In this document: one piece after another, positions 30,031-39,360 of the stretch | Position numbering within the stretch: the first letter of the stretch is position 1 | How the letters are laid out: each line of letters opens with the position of its first letter | Assembly (NCBI GenBank): GCA_021780755.1 | Contig: JAJXYF010000022.1 | Location: 1 to 64,000 of the forward strand | Direction of reading: 5' to 3' | DNA: 64,000 bases | Source of the DNA: Deltaproteobacteria bacterium | Lineage (GTDB): Bacteria; Desulfobacterota; Binatia; Binatales; Binataceae | Translations under genes and position numbers: made by a program | Notes under the pieces: model-generated | Database searches by the model: none | What the model was told of the DNA's origin: nothing | What the model saw: the letters and a program-made list of their open reading frames with translations, nothing else

Positions 30031-30855
30031 TTATTTTTCCGGAGCGAGTAGAGACTCGGTAATGGTCTGGAGCGGGGGAAGCGATGCGGTTTTGAGTTCG
30101 GCGCGGGTGGTTCCGAGCATTTTGAGTGTCGGAAATAATGCGTGCTCGACAAAATTGCGTGCGCTGATCCCGGCGCCGGATTCGCGCAGGCGTTCCTGGT
30201 AGCGCGGGATCAGTCCCTCGCCGGGCATTTGAAAGCGCGCGACTACGAATGCGAGATCCGCGATGGTGCCGACGCGATCCGCTTCCAGTTCGATCCGCGC
30301 CATCGCGCGATAAAAGCCCGCATGGGCGGCCTCGTCGCGGCTGACGAAGGTGAAGATCGCTTCGAGCACCTTGTCGCCTTCGCGGATCGCCCGGTCTTTC
30401 TGGGCCTTGTAAGCGAGAAAGGTTGCCGCTTCCTGCAGTGCGCCATAGCAGGCCATCTGGCGGCGGGTAGTAAAGGGAAGCTTCCATTTGCTCGCAAAGA
30501 CGGCGTCTTCGAACTGCGCGAACTGGCTCGCCGAGCGCATCCCCGAGCGCGTCAGGTATTCACGAAAGACCAGGCCGTGCTTGGATTCCTCGTAGCTCCA
30601 GCAGGCCTGGAACCACGCAGCCCCGAAAATTTGGCGCGAGAGCTGGACGCCGCCGCCGGTGTAGTCCGGCAGATAGAATTCTTCGGCGCAGTAGGTCTCG
30701 ATACGGGTGGCCTTGAGTTCGCTGTTGAGGGCAGGGTCGAGCTTATTCCACGGTATGTCGTCAAAGATGTTCCAGCGGCGTTTGCGCTCCGCGACCTCGA
30801 AGAATTCGAGGTACGCCTGATACATCTTGTCGCGCGTCGCGGATGATTCATCCAT
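30031..30855 (-). CDS. Ferritin-like acyl-ACP desaturase family protein
   Basis: Di-iron motifs CWSYEESKHGLVFREYL and FVSRDEAAHAGFYRAM. Confidence 0.85.
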   Translation of the reverse strand: MDESSATRDKMYQAYLEFFEVAERKRRWNIFDDIPWNKLDPALNSELKATRIETYCAEEFYLPDYTGGGVQLSRQIFGAAWFQACWSYEESKHGLVFREYLTRSGMRSASQFAQFEDAVFASKWKLPFTTRRQMACYGALQEAATFLAYKAQKDRAIREGDKVLEAIFTFVSRDEAAHAGFYRAMARIELEADRVGTIADLAFVVARFQMPGEGLIPRYQERLRESGAGISARNFVEHALFPTLKMLGTTRAELKTASLPPLQTITESLLAPEK

Positions 30856-30963
30856 GCTGGAGGGACCTCAATTTGCGAACCGTGCTTGAGGAGGAATCAC
30901 GACCGGGGCGCACATGAGCGCCAACGGCCGTTGGGAGTGCGAGGAAAGATTCGCTACGCGGGT

Positions 30964-31269
30964 TCAGACGCGCAGCGTCCGTCGCAGAAGTTTCCGATCG
31001 TCGTCGTCCGTCGCACCCGGATGGCGCAGACAGCTTTCGTCGAGCCAGCGGTCGGTCACAGCGTCGTCGAGGGCCAGACCGGCGTCATTAACCGCCCAGG
31101 TTCGTCGCGTGGCCGGGGTCTGTGCGAACTTGCGCCCGCAGTTACGGCATGAAAAGCCCAGCCGCGCGCCGCCCGTGCCGGCGCTGTCGAGGGTTTTGAC
31201 CCTGAACTCATGGCTTTCCCACGGTGGACGCTCCGCGATTCTCGCCTGTGTGTCGCTCGAGTTATTCAA
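30964..31269 (-). CDS. Small putative zinc-binding protein coupled to the RRM gene
   Basis: Start codon overlaps the stop of the RRM gene (31266-31269); contains FSCRNCGRKFAQTP. Confidence 0.5.
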   Translation of the reverse strand: MNNSSDTQARIAERPPWESHEFRVKTLDSAGTGGARLGFSCRNCGRKFAQTPATRRTWAVNDAGLALDDAVTDRWLDESCLRHPGATDDDDRKLLRRTLRV

Positions 31270-31568
31270 TTACTTGCCGCCGGCGCCTTGCGCCGCGCCG
31301 AATGTTTTGCCCCATTTGCGACCGCCCCTCCGAGAGATCCTCGATCGATTTGGATTTTCTGACCGTTGAGCTCCGTGTTGTTGAGCAGGCTGATCGCCAT
31401 CACGGCGTCTTCGGCGTCGGCCATTTCGACAAAGCCGAAACCGCGGCAGACACCCGCCTTATCACTGACCGCGAGGGCTCCACGCACCTGACCGGCGCGC
31501 GCAAACAGAGCCACCAGATCGACACTCGTGACCGATCCAGCGAGATTGCCAACGTAAACTTTGGCCAT
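31266..31568 (-). CDS. RRM-type RNA-binding protein
   Basis: RNP2 KVYVGNL and RNP1 CRGFGFVEM. Confidence 0.94.
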   Translation of the reverse strand: MAKVYVGNLAGSVTSVDLVALFARAGQVRGALAVSDKAGVCRGFGFVEMADAEDAVMAISLLNNTELNGQKIQIDRGSLGGAVANGAKHSARRKAPAASN

Positions 31569-31845
31569 GCGCGCCTATCCTCTCCGTCCTCTTGAAGATG
31601 TGAACAACTCACCGTCGGAGGGGAATGAAACGGATGATGAAATCCGATGGTGAGTATGTTTATCTTATCGCGCGGTCGGGAGAATGTACAGGCGGTAGCG
31701 CTTAATCGGGCCTGGATGGGCTTATTTGGCGGGACTTTATAGAAAGCGCGAGCATCGGCTGGCGTTTTTCGGCCGGTTTGTATTCGTTGTGTGAGTGTAG
31801 GTCAGCGGTTGTGCCGATAAGTCCAAGGACGAGTGCGTTTACGTC

Positions 31846-32391
31846 CTAAAGCAGAGCACCGCGGAACGGCTCGTCGCGCGGCGGCGGAAACTGCAGCAGG
31901 TTGATTGCCCAGCGGCGCGCCTGCTTAAGGGCATCCTCGGCGCGACCGAACAAGCGCTCACGCTGCATCACGCTCCACACGTAAACATCCACCGAGGGCT
32001 CGTCGCTGAGCGTCACATCGATCATCCAGTCCTCGAGCTGCGGCCCGCAAATCAGCAACCGCATCAGACGGCCGTGGTCGAGCACGATTCCGCGTGCCTC
32101 GCGCGGGATGCGGAATTCCTCCTTGACCCGCTTGAGCATTCGGGGCGGACAATGTTCCTCGGTCATCGGCACGTAAGCCCAGTCACCCGGCGGCGGATTG
32201 GCTTCGCGGGCGATGCGCAGATTATTGTCGGTGAGGTCGTCCTTGGCGCGGTCCTGGTCGTAATCCTTGCCGACCGCGTAAAAGCTCATCGCGACCGGCA
32301 GCACCGGCATCTCGAGTTCCGATTTGGCCTGCTTGGGGCGCTTGACGTTGGTCTCGACCCACCATCGATTTTCGACATTCGGCTTGTTCAT
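31846..32391 (-). CDS. Hypothetical protein
   Basis: 181-aa ORF with plausible globular composition; no recognisable family. Confidence 0.6.
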   Translation of the reverse strand: MNKPNVENRWWVETNVKRPKQAKSELEMPVLPVAMSFYAVGKDYDQDRAKDDLTDNNLRIAREANPPPGDWAYVPMTEEHCPPRMLKRVKEEFRIPREARGIVLDHGRLMRLLICGPQLEDWMIDVTLSDEPSVDVYVWSVMQRERLFGRAEDALKQARRWAINLLQFPPPRDEPFRGALL

Positions 32392-32398
32392 TTTTCAG

Positions 32399-32420
32399 TT
32401 TGACGCTCGCGCTGCTCGAT
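32399..32420 (+). repeat. Module-2 repeat copy, diverged
   Basis: TTTGACGCTCGCGCTGCTCGAT preceded by TTTTTCAG. Confidence 0.5.
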
Positions 32421-32502
32421 CGTGCGATCATCGGTCGCATCCTCTATCATGCGCCAGTCGCTGACTTTTCCATCCCCTTTTATAGGACGAAGCCCGCATC
32501 AG

Positions 32503-33042
32503 CTATCCGCGAGCGCGCCGCGCGACGCGACCGCCGCTCCGTGTGACGCGCTGGGTGCCCCGCGCGATCGTTTTACGGCGGCGTCCACGCGTACTGGTGC
32601 GACTACGATTTGTGCCGGCACTTCGTAAGGCGGACTTCCGTGTGGCGCTCTTGGTTACGGGGCGGGCGCGCCGTGGCGTGCGGCGCAATCCACGCACCAT
32701 CCGGCAGGTGAAGGTCTCCGCCTTGGTCTCGGCGTCGGTCCAGAACAGGTAATGGGCCAGCTCGTGATAGACCATCTGCACCCACATGCGCTCGGATTTG
32801 TAGATGCGTCCGCGCTTCCAGTTTTCCGGATGGACGAGGTGGATACGGCCGTCCTCGAAGGTTTTGCCGGCCGTCTTGCCCCAATCGATATATTCGTACC
32901 ATTCGATTTGCGGCCGGCGCAGATGGTAATAGCGGCAAAAATCGGCGATCGCGCGGCGAAACGCGATCCGGCCGTGGCCGCGAAAGAAAACCACCAGGTT
33001 CTTGTCCATTTCGCGGCGTTGATCGATGGGTGGAAGGAGCAT
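32503..33042 (-). CDS. SprT/minigluzincin-like zinc metalloprotein with basic C-terminal tail
   Basis: VQMVYHELAHYLFW (HExxH) in a 180-aa protein ending in an Arg/Lys/Thr-rich tail. Confidence 0.65.
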   Translation of the reverse strand: MLLPPIDQRREMDKNLVVFFRGHGRIAFRRAIADFCRYYHLRRPQIEWYEYIDWGKTAGKTFEDGRIHLVHPENWKRGRIYKSERMWVQMVYHELAHYLFWTDAETKAETFTCRMVRGLRRTPRRARPVTKSATRKSALRSAGTNRSRTSTRGRRRKTIARGTQRVTRSGGRVARRARG

Positions 33043-33352
33043 TCGCACTTCAGCAGGCCTCCGGGGGTAGTGACCCGATGATGATAGGAAGCGATTGCTA
33101 ATGCAGTCAATCGAGGTGCGAAAAAGCGCTCGATTGACCACTCTAATCGTCGATCTTCGAGTCAATTAAAGTGCGTTGACCCGTTTTGTGGTGTATAGAA
33201 TATCGCAAACGCTAAAATTGTTGACTAAGCTGCTTCCCAAGTGATTGTGCTTGCGGATGCGGTGTGTAGGAAAGAAGCCACCTCAGCGCCCGACCGCTTA
33301 TGCAGGCGCTCGATGATCCAAATTTCGCGGGGCCGGTGCGAAGCGGACGCGA

Positions 33353-33841
33353 TCAGGAACCGACGGCAAGGCGGGCGTGGCGACGGCGCCGTACGCGATT
33401 CGCGGTCATGTGCTGAGCGCGACTCGATTCCTTGAGCCGCAGGCGGCCGGCGCCCAGGTGATCGGTCGCCCCGTGGCCCATCGCGAGGCTGGCGAGACGT
33501 TCGCGCAGCACTGCGGAATCGATGCTGAGGGCGTCGCACACGCTGTCAAAGGAAAACGGATAATTGGTGCCCTTGGTGATGACCCATTGGGCGGCTTCGG
33601 CGAAGGCACGGCGCTTGCGGGCGCTGCCCATCCGGTTCCATCCCTGGAGGATATTGATGGCGTCAACGAGGACCGCCAGCATCAAGCGTTGTTCGCTGCA
33701 CAGACCGCCACCACCCATCGCGCCGAAGAACTGACTCGGCAGGATTACGTCCGTCAGGCCCAGAGAATCCGATCCTTCAATCATCCGTTCCGCATGCTGC
33801 ATTGGCTTGCGCTCCTCTTTATTGGAGGACTGCTTGGGCAC
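33353..33841 (-). CDS. Uncharacterised protein, paralogue of 8034..8483
   Basis: LTDVILPSQFFGAMGGGGLCSEQRLMLAVLVDAINILQ...FSFDSVCDALSIDSAVLRERL. Confidence 0.75.
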   Translation of the reverse strand: MPKQSSNKEERKPMQHAERMIEGSDSLGLTDVILPSQFFGAMGGGGLCSEQRLMLAVLVDAINILQGWNRMGSARKRRAFAEAAQWVITKGTNYPFSFDSVCDALSIDSAVLRERLASLAMGHGATDHLGAGRLRLKESSRAQHMTANRVRRRRHARLAVGS

Positions 33842-34179
33842 CGGTCAGGCCGTCATCGTCCCCTTGCAGCCAATCCCCCCCGATTACGGTGTGCGGTCAC
33901 AATGTGTCATCTTAAGACATTTATAACAGTAGGTAAACATCAAAACAAGTGTGTAAACACTGAATTATAGGTAGTTTTTCGTTGTGCAATAATGTGACAA
34001 AACCGAGAACAGCAGGCATCATAGGGAACGTGAAGAGCGAAGATTGCGCAGCAAATTCGAGGCTAGAATCATCGAGAATCGAACAGGCAGAGGTCACGCG
34101 GCGGCGGTTTTTGAGGCCCCGTGATGGCCGCGAAGGGCGCTTCTGTTATAATTCGGACACGTTTGCGGAGGATTGCGAG

Positions 34180-34530
34180 ATGGCCGAATTATTTGCCCGG
34201 GACACAATCAAGAGCCTGCGCAAGCTGCGGTTGCTCAAGCCTGACCTGTTCAATAGCTTCATGGATTTCGACCAGGCGGTGTTCAAGGACGGAGCGTTGC
34301 CGGCCAAGACCAAGGAACTGATGGCGGTGACGGCGGCGCATGTCACGCAATGCGGCTGGTGTATCGAAGATCACGTAAAGCGGGCGAAGAAGCTGGGCTC
34401 AAGCGATGAAGAAATCGCGGAGGCTACGTTCGTGGCGATGGCGCTGCGGGCGGGCGGGGCGTTCGCGCATTCGTGCGTCGCGATGGCGGTGACGGAGCAG
34501 GTCAACGCGTCGGCGGAACGCAAAGGCTGA
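34180..34530 (+). CDS. Carboxymuconolactone decarboxylase/AhpD-like protein
   Basis: [43 protein letters not shown]; AhpD-type CxxC. Confidence 0.93.
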   Translation: MAELFARDTIKSLRKLRLLKPDLFNSFMDFDQAVFKDGALPAKTKELMAVTAAHVTQCGWCIEDHVKRAKKLGSSDEEIAEATFVAMALRAGGAFAHSCVAMAVTEQVNASAERKG

Positions 34531-34564
34531 GCGGTGTGGCCGGCGGACTCGGCGATCGAAAAAG

Positions 34565-35719
34565 ATGATGGAGCAGATGGAACAATCCAAACGCAAGACC
34601 CGGCGGATTCGAATCGGTGGCGTGGAAGTGGGCGGGGACGCGCCGATCGTAGTGCAGTCGATGTGCGCGACGCGCACGATGGACGTTGATAAGACGGTCG
34701 CACAGGCCCATCAGTTGGCGCGGGCGGGCGCGGGAATTGTGCGGATCGCGCTGGACAACGAGAAAGAGGTACCGGCGCTGAAGGAGATTCGCGCGCAGAC
34801 GCCGGGAATCACGCTGTCGGTCGATCTGCAGGAGAACTATCGCATCGCGGGCAAGGTCGCGCCGCACGTTGACAAGATTCGCTACAACCCGGGCCATCTA
34901 CATCATATCGAGAAGGCCAGGACGATACCGCAGAAGGTCAAGGGGTTGGTCGAAATCGCGCGCGACAACGATATCGCGATCCGGATCGGGGTCAACTGCG
35001 GATCGGTCGCGCCGACGTTCCTCGAGAAATATCCGGGCGATCAGTTAAGCGCGATCGTGGAATCGGCCGCCTACCATTGCGAATTGATGGAGGAGTTCGG
35101 CTTCGAGCGCTTCGTGGTCTCGCTGAAGGATTCCGATCCGGCGAAAGTAATGGACGCGAACCGGCGGTTTACCGCGCGGCGACCCGACGTGCCGCTCCAT
35201 CTGGGCGTGACCGAGGCGGGGCTGCCCCCCGACGGGATCATCAAGACGCGGATCGCGTTCGAGAAACTGCTCGCGCAATCGATCGGCGACACGATCCGGG
35301 TGTCGCTCACCCTGCCCAACGATCGCAAGCACGAGGAAGTGACGGTCGGCCACGCGATTATCGAGGACGTGAAGGCGGGCCGCTTCATCTCGGTGCCGGA
35401 CTTCGGTACGGGGATGAATATCATCTCATGTCCGTCGTGCTCGCGCGTCGAGAACGAGAAGTTCGTCGAGTTGGCGCAGTATGTGAAAGAGGTTACCGGC
35501 TACGCCAAGCAATACAAGATCACGATCGCGGTGATGGGCTGCCGGGTGAACGGGCCGGGCGAGACCGACGACGCGGACCTGGGGCTGTGGTGCGGGCCGA
35601 CGACGGTGAATCTCAAGAAGAAGAACCGCAAGATCGGCAACTTCAAATACGACGAGGTGCTGCCGCGCCTGCGCGTCGAGGTCGATCGGCTGATCGCGGA
35701 ACGCACGGGCGCTAATTAG
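34565..35719 (+). CDS. ispG: (E)-4-hydroxy-3-methylbut-2-enyl-diphosphate synthase
   Basis: [52 protein letters not shown]. Confidence 0.97.
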   Translation: MMEQMEQSKRKTRRIRIGGVEVGGDAPIVVQSMCATRTMDVDKTVAQAHQLARAGAGIVRIALDNEKEVPALKEIRAQTPGITLSVDLQENYRIAGKVAPHVDKIRYNPGHLHHIEKARTIPQKVKGLVEIARDNDIAIRIGVNCGSVAPTFLEKYPGDQLSAIVESAAYHCELMEEFGFERFVVSLKDSDPAKVMDANRRFTARRPDVPLHLGVTEAGLPPDGIIKTRIAFEKLLAQSIGDTIRVSLTLPNDRKHEEVTVGHAIIEDVKAGRFISVPDFGTGMNIISCPSCSRVENEKFVELAQYVKEVTGYAKQYKITIAVMGCRVNGPGETDDADLGLWCGPTTVNLKKKNRKIGNFKYDEVLPRLRVEVDRLIAERTGAN

Positions 35720-35858
35720 GAAGTTGTTGAGGAGCGCAAAACTATTACTTTTACTGAAACCTCGCGAGGTTTCAGACTTCCCATTTGGTTAAGATGCGGG
35801 CTTCGCCCTGTTAAAACCTCATTAGGGATTTTATCGATTGACGCTCGCGATGCTCGGG
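35719..35858 (+). repeat. Intergenic two-module repeat, copy C (most complete)
   Basis: GGAAGTTGTTGAGGAGCGCAAAACTATTACTTTTACTGAAACCTCGCGAGGTTTCAGACTTCCC, GATGCGGGCTTCGCCCTGTTAAAACCTCAT, ATTGACGCTCGCGATGCTCGGG; between convergent genes. Confidence 0.85.
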
Positions 35859-35977
35859 CTGTCGGATATGTCGGTACATCCCTGTGCCAGAATGCGCCGA
35901 CAGTCAAATCCGAAACCGCGAAAGGAACTGATCAAGCGGGTCCACGATTCAGTCCTTGCCGCGGATCCGAATCGTGG

Positions 35978-36628
35978 CTAAATTTTTTGTTTGGTTTGGT
36001 GCCAGTCGGCGAGGAATTTCTCGAGTCCGGCGTCGGTCAGCGGATGCTGCAGGATCTGCTTGATGACGTTAGGCGGCAGGGTCGCGACGTGCGCTCCCGC
36101 CTCGGCGGCATGCAGCAGATGGAGCGGCGAGCGAATCGACGCGACCAGCACCTCGGCGGGAAAATCGTAGTTCTCCATGATACGCACGATCTGATCGATG
36201 ACCAGCAGTCCGTCGTGGCCGATATCGTCGAGCCGGCCGACGAACGGCGATAGAAACGCGGCGCCGCATTTGGCCGCCGCCAACGCCTGCAACGGGCTGA
36301 AAATCAGCGTGACGTTGACACGGATGCCGCGGCTCGAGAGCGCCTTGGTCGCCTTCAGGCCCTCGATCGTCATCGGGCATTTGACCACGATATTGCGATG
36401 CAGCGCGGCGAGCTTCTGGCCCTCCTCGAGCATCAGCGGCGCCTCGGTCGCGACCACTTCGGCACTGACCGGACCGTCGATTATCTCGCAGATTTCGCGC
36501 AGGACCTCGGCGTAGGGGCGGCCGCTTTTGGCGAGCAGGCTCGGGTTGGTGGTAACGCCGTCGGCGAGGCCGAGTTCGGCGATTTCCCGAATCTCGCTGA
36601 CGACCGCTGAATCGACAAAGAATTTCAT
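35978..36628 (-). CDS. Fructose-6-phosphate aldolase/transaldolase
   Basis: [63 protein letters not shown]. Confidence 0.95.
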   Translation of the reverse strand: MKFFVDSAVVSEIREIAELGLADGVTTNPSLLAKSGRPYAEVLREICEIIDGPVSAEVVATEAPLMLEEGQKLAALHRNIVVKCPMTIEGLKATKALSSRGIRVNVTLIFSPLQALAAAKCGAAFLSPFVGRLDDIGHDGLLVIDQIVRIMENYDFPAEVLVASIRSPLHLLHAAEAGAHVATLPPNVIKQILQHPLTDAGLEKFLADWHQTKQKI

Positions 36629-37188
36629 CGCGAAGCTGCCTCCCGCCTGGGCGCGTGCGGCCGGAGCATATCGGCGCGCGCCAGGGTCACTCGCTGGGGC
36701 GATTTAAGGTTCGCCAGCAAGTCGGAAATTGATGCATTAAGTTTAGGATGGATCAGCGCGGGCGCCAGCTCGACCATCGGAGCGAGCACAAAGCGCCGTT
36801 CGTGGAGCCGCGGATGCGGCAGGGTGAGCGCCGGCGCATCGCGCAGCTCCTTGTTGAAAAAGAGCAGGTCGAGATCGATAACGCGGGGCTTGTAGCGGGT
36901 GCGCCCGGTGGGCTTGCGCCCGGGCACGCGCTTGCGGCCCATGGTGCGTTCGATCGCGAGCAAGCGGCGCATCAGGGCGTCGGCCGGAATTTCGGTTTCG
37001 ATTTCAATCACGCCGTTAAAAAATGGTCCCTTGAGATCGGGCGCACCGACCGGATCGGTTTCATAGACTGACGATTGGCGCAGGACGCGGGTCTCCGGCA
37101 GGCCGGCGATGCGCCCGATCGCCTCCCGGTAGTTGGCGGCTTTATCGCCCAGATTGGTTCCTATGCCGATGAAGGCCCGATTGGGCAT
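36625..37188 (-). CDS. folK: 2-amino-4-hydroxy-6-hydroxymethyldihydropteridine pyrophosphokinase
   Basis: [24 protein letters not shown]...ETDPVG...[15 protein letters not shown]...[21 protein letters not shown]. Confidence 0.96.
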   Translation of the reverse strand: MPNRAFIGIGTNLGDKAANYREAIGRIAGLPETRVLRQSSVYETDPVGAPDLKGPFFNGVIEIETEIPADALMRRLLAIERTMGRKRVPGRKPTGRTRYKPRVIDLDLLFFNKELRDAPALTLPHPRLHERRFVLAPMVELAPALIHPKLNASISDLLANLKSPQRVTLARADMLRPHAPRREAASR

Positions 37189-37198
37189 TCCCCCGCCG

Positions 37199-38377
37199 TC
37201 ACAGGCGCAGCGCCTTGATTCGTTCCACCGCCTCACGCAGACGTTCGCTCGGCACGGTCAGTGAAAAGCGAACGTAACCCTCGCCACCCTTACCGAATCC
37301 AGAGCCCGGCGTAATCACCACGCCGGTCTCTTTCAGCACGCGTTCCGTAAACGACGCCGAGGTATAGCCGGGCGGCACCTGCGCCCATAGATAGAAGGTC
37401 GCGCGCGGCACATCGCAGGCCAGGCCGAGCGCGCGCAAACCCGCGACCATCAGATCGCGACGCTCCTTGTAGATGGCGCAGTATTTATGCAGGGTTTCCT
37501 CGCCGCCGGTCAGACCCGCGATGGCGGCTTCCTGGACCGCCTGGAAAACACCGGAATCGACGTTGGTCTTGACGGTCCCCAGCGCGCCGACCAGCGTGGC
37601 GTTACCGACCACGAAGCCCACGCGCCATCCGGTCATCGAGTAGGTTTTCGATAGTGAATGGAATTCGATTGCGCATTCGCGCGCGCCGTCGATTTCGAGC
37701 ACGCTCGGGGCGCGGTAGCCGTCGAAGGCTATCTCCGAGTAGGCGAAATCGTGCGCTAGAATAATATTATTCTTGAGACAGTAATCGACCGCGAGCTTGA
37801 GAAAGGCGGGTTCCGCGGTGGCCGCGGTTGGATTGTTCGGATAATTGAGCCACATGACCTTGGCGCGCCGCGCGATTTCAGCGGGAATCGCACCGAGGTC
37901 GGGCAGGAAGGCGTTCTCACGCCGCAGCGGCATGTAGTAAGGCTCACCGCCGTTAAAGACGCATCCAGAATAATACACCGGATAGCCGGGGCTGGGGATG
38001 AGCACGACGTCGCCGGGATCGACCACCGCAACCGGAAAGTTCGCGATTCCTTCCTTCGAGCCGATCAGCGCGCACGCCTCGCGATTGGCGTCGAGCGTGA
38101 CGTTGAAGCGGCGCTTGTACCAGCCGGTCGCGGCTTCGCGGAAGCGATCGAGTCCCTGGTAATCGGGATAGCGATGGTTGGCGGGCAAATCCGCGGTGCG
38201 CTTGAGTGCGTCCACGATATGTTGCGGCGTCGGCAGGTCGGGGTCGCCGATACCGAGGCTGATGACATCGACACCGGTCTGCGCGACTTCCCGCTTGAGG
38301 CGGTCGAGTTCGGCAAAGAGATAGGGAGGTAAGAGACTCAGCCGTGAGGCAACCTTAATCTGCACCTGTGGAAGCAA
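37199..38377 (-). CDS. dapL: LL-diaminopimelate aminotransferase
   Basis: LPPYLFAELDRLKREV...VISLGIGDPDLPTP...NYPNNPTAATA...SLSKTYSMTGWRVGFVVGN. Confidence 0.92.
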   Translation of the reverse strand: MLPQVQIKVASRLSLLPPYLFAELDRLKREVAQTGVDVISLGIGDPDLPTPQHIVDALKRTADLPANHRYPDYQGLDRFREAATGWYKRRFNVTLDANREACALIGSKEGIANFPVAVVDPGDVVLIPSPGYPVYYSGCVFNGGEPYYMPLRRENAFLPDLGAIPAEIARRAKVMWLNYPNNPTAATAEPAFLKLAVDYCLKNNIILAHDFAYSEIAFDGYRAPSVLEIDGARECAIEFHSLSKTYSMTGWRVGFVVGNATLVGALGTVKTNVDSGVFQAVQEAAIAGLTGGEETLHKYCAIYKERRDLMVAGLRALGLACDVPRATFYLWAQVPPGYTSASFTERVLKETGVVITPGSGFGKGGEGYVRFSLTVPSERLREAVERIKALRL

Positions 38378-38833
38378 TCTCCGATCCGTGGACTGCCAGA
38401 GTAATTAACACACTTTGGAGGGGGCCGAAACGGGGATGTCAGGCGGAAGCTGGGGATAGTTGCGCAACTATTAACATGGAGGGGTGGCGATGCAGCAGGG
38501 CTTATGCACAGGGGCGCCGGGCGGGGGCACTTGGTTTTTCCGGCGCGATCGGTATGCTGCAATCGCTGGGATTGTTTTAAGCCCTTTGACAGCCCACGTA
38601 ATTGCGCTGAGGTCATAACTTCTGCTTGCGGATTGGGTCGCGTGATGTTAGTAATTCTTTCGTTTGCCGCCGGTACAAGCGGCCCACTTTTGTGAATAAT
38701 CCGAACTACACACGTCTTTTGGTTGACCTCATGCAGCCATGCTTGGTAGTGATGCTCGCGCACCGATTTCAGCCTGAGCGCCGTGTTCTCGGGGCGGCGG
38801 TGGCCGGTCGTGGAATGAGCCAGATTTGAAGCG

Positions 38834-39346
38834 ATGAACCGCATACTAATCCCCGTCTCCGTGCTCCTGTTCGTGATCGGCCTTTATACGGTCGGCGTGT
38901 CCGAACGTCCGTGGGCGCCGCGGTCCGACGTCGAGCAACCGATTCCCTTCAGCCATCGTGTGCACGCGGGAATCAACAAGATTCCCTGCCAGTATTGCCA
39001 CGAATATGCGCGGCGGTCGGCGAATTCGGGTGTCCCGCCGGTCGAGCGTTGCGTCGGCTGCCATGGCAGTTCGCTGCTGGGCGGTATCGAGCCGGTAACG
39101 CGGCCGTGGACCGATGAGAAGCAGCCGCCGTTCGAGATTCGCTGGAACCGTGTTTACACGCTGCCGGATTTCGTGCGCTTCGTTCACAAGCCACATATCT
39201 GGGCTGGTGTGCAGTGCCAGGAATGTCACGGGCCGGTCGAAACCATGGATCGGGTCGTGCCGGTGCACGAGATCAACATGGGTTTCTGTGTGGATTGCCA
39301 TACCAAGCGCGGCGCCACCCAGGAATGTTTTGTCTGCCACCACTGA
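38834..39346 (+). CDS. actA: Alternative complex III pentaheme cytochrome c
   Basis: Five CxxCH motifs (CQYCH, CVGCH, CQECH, CVDCH, CFVCH); first gene of the ACIII cluster. Confidence 0.93.
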   Translation: MNRILIPVSVLLFVIGLYTVGVSERPWAPRSDVEQPIPFSHRVHAGINKIPCQYCHEYARRSANSGVPPVERCVGCHGSSLLGGIEPVTRPWTDEKQPPFEIRWNRVYTLPDFVRFVHKPHIWAGVQCQECHGPVETMDRVVPVHEINMGFCVDCHTKRGATQECFVCHH

Positions 39347-39360
39347 GTCGAGGAAACGAA

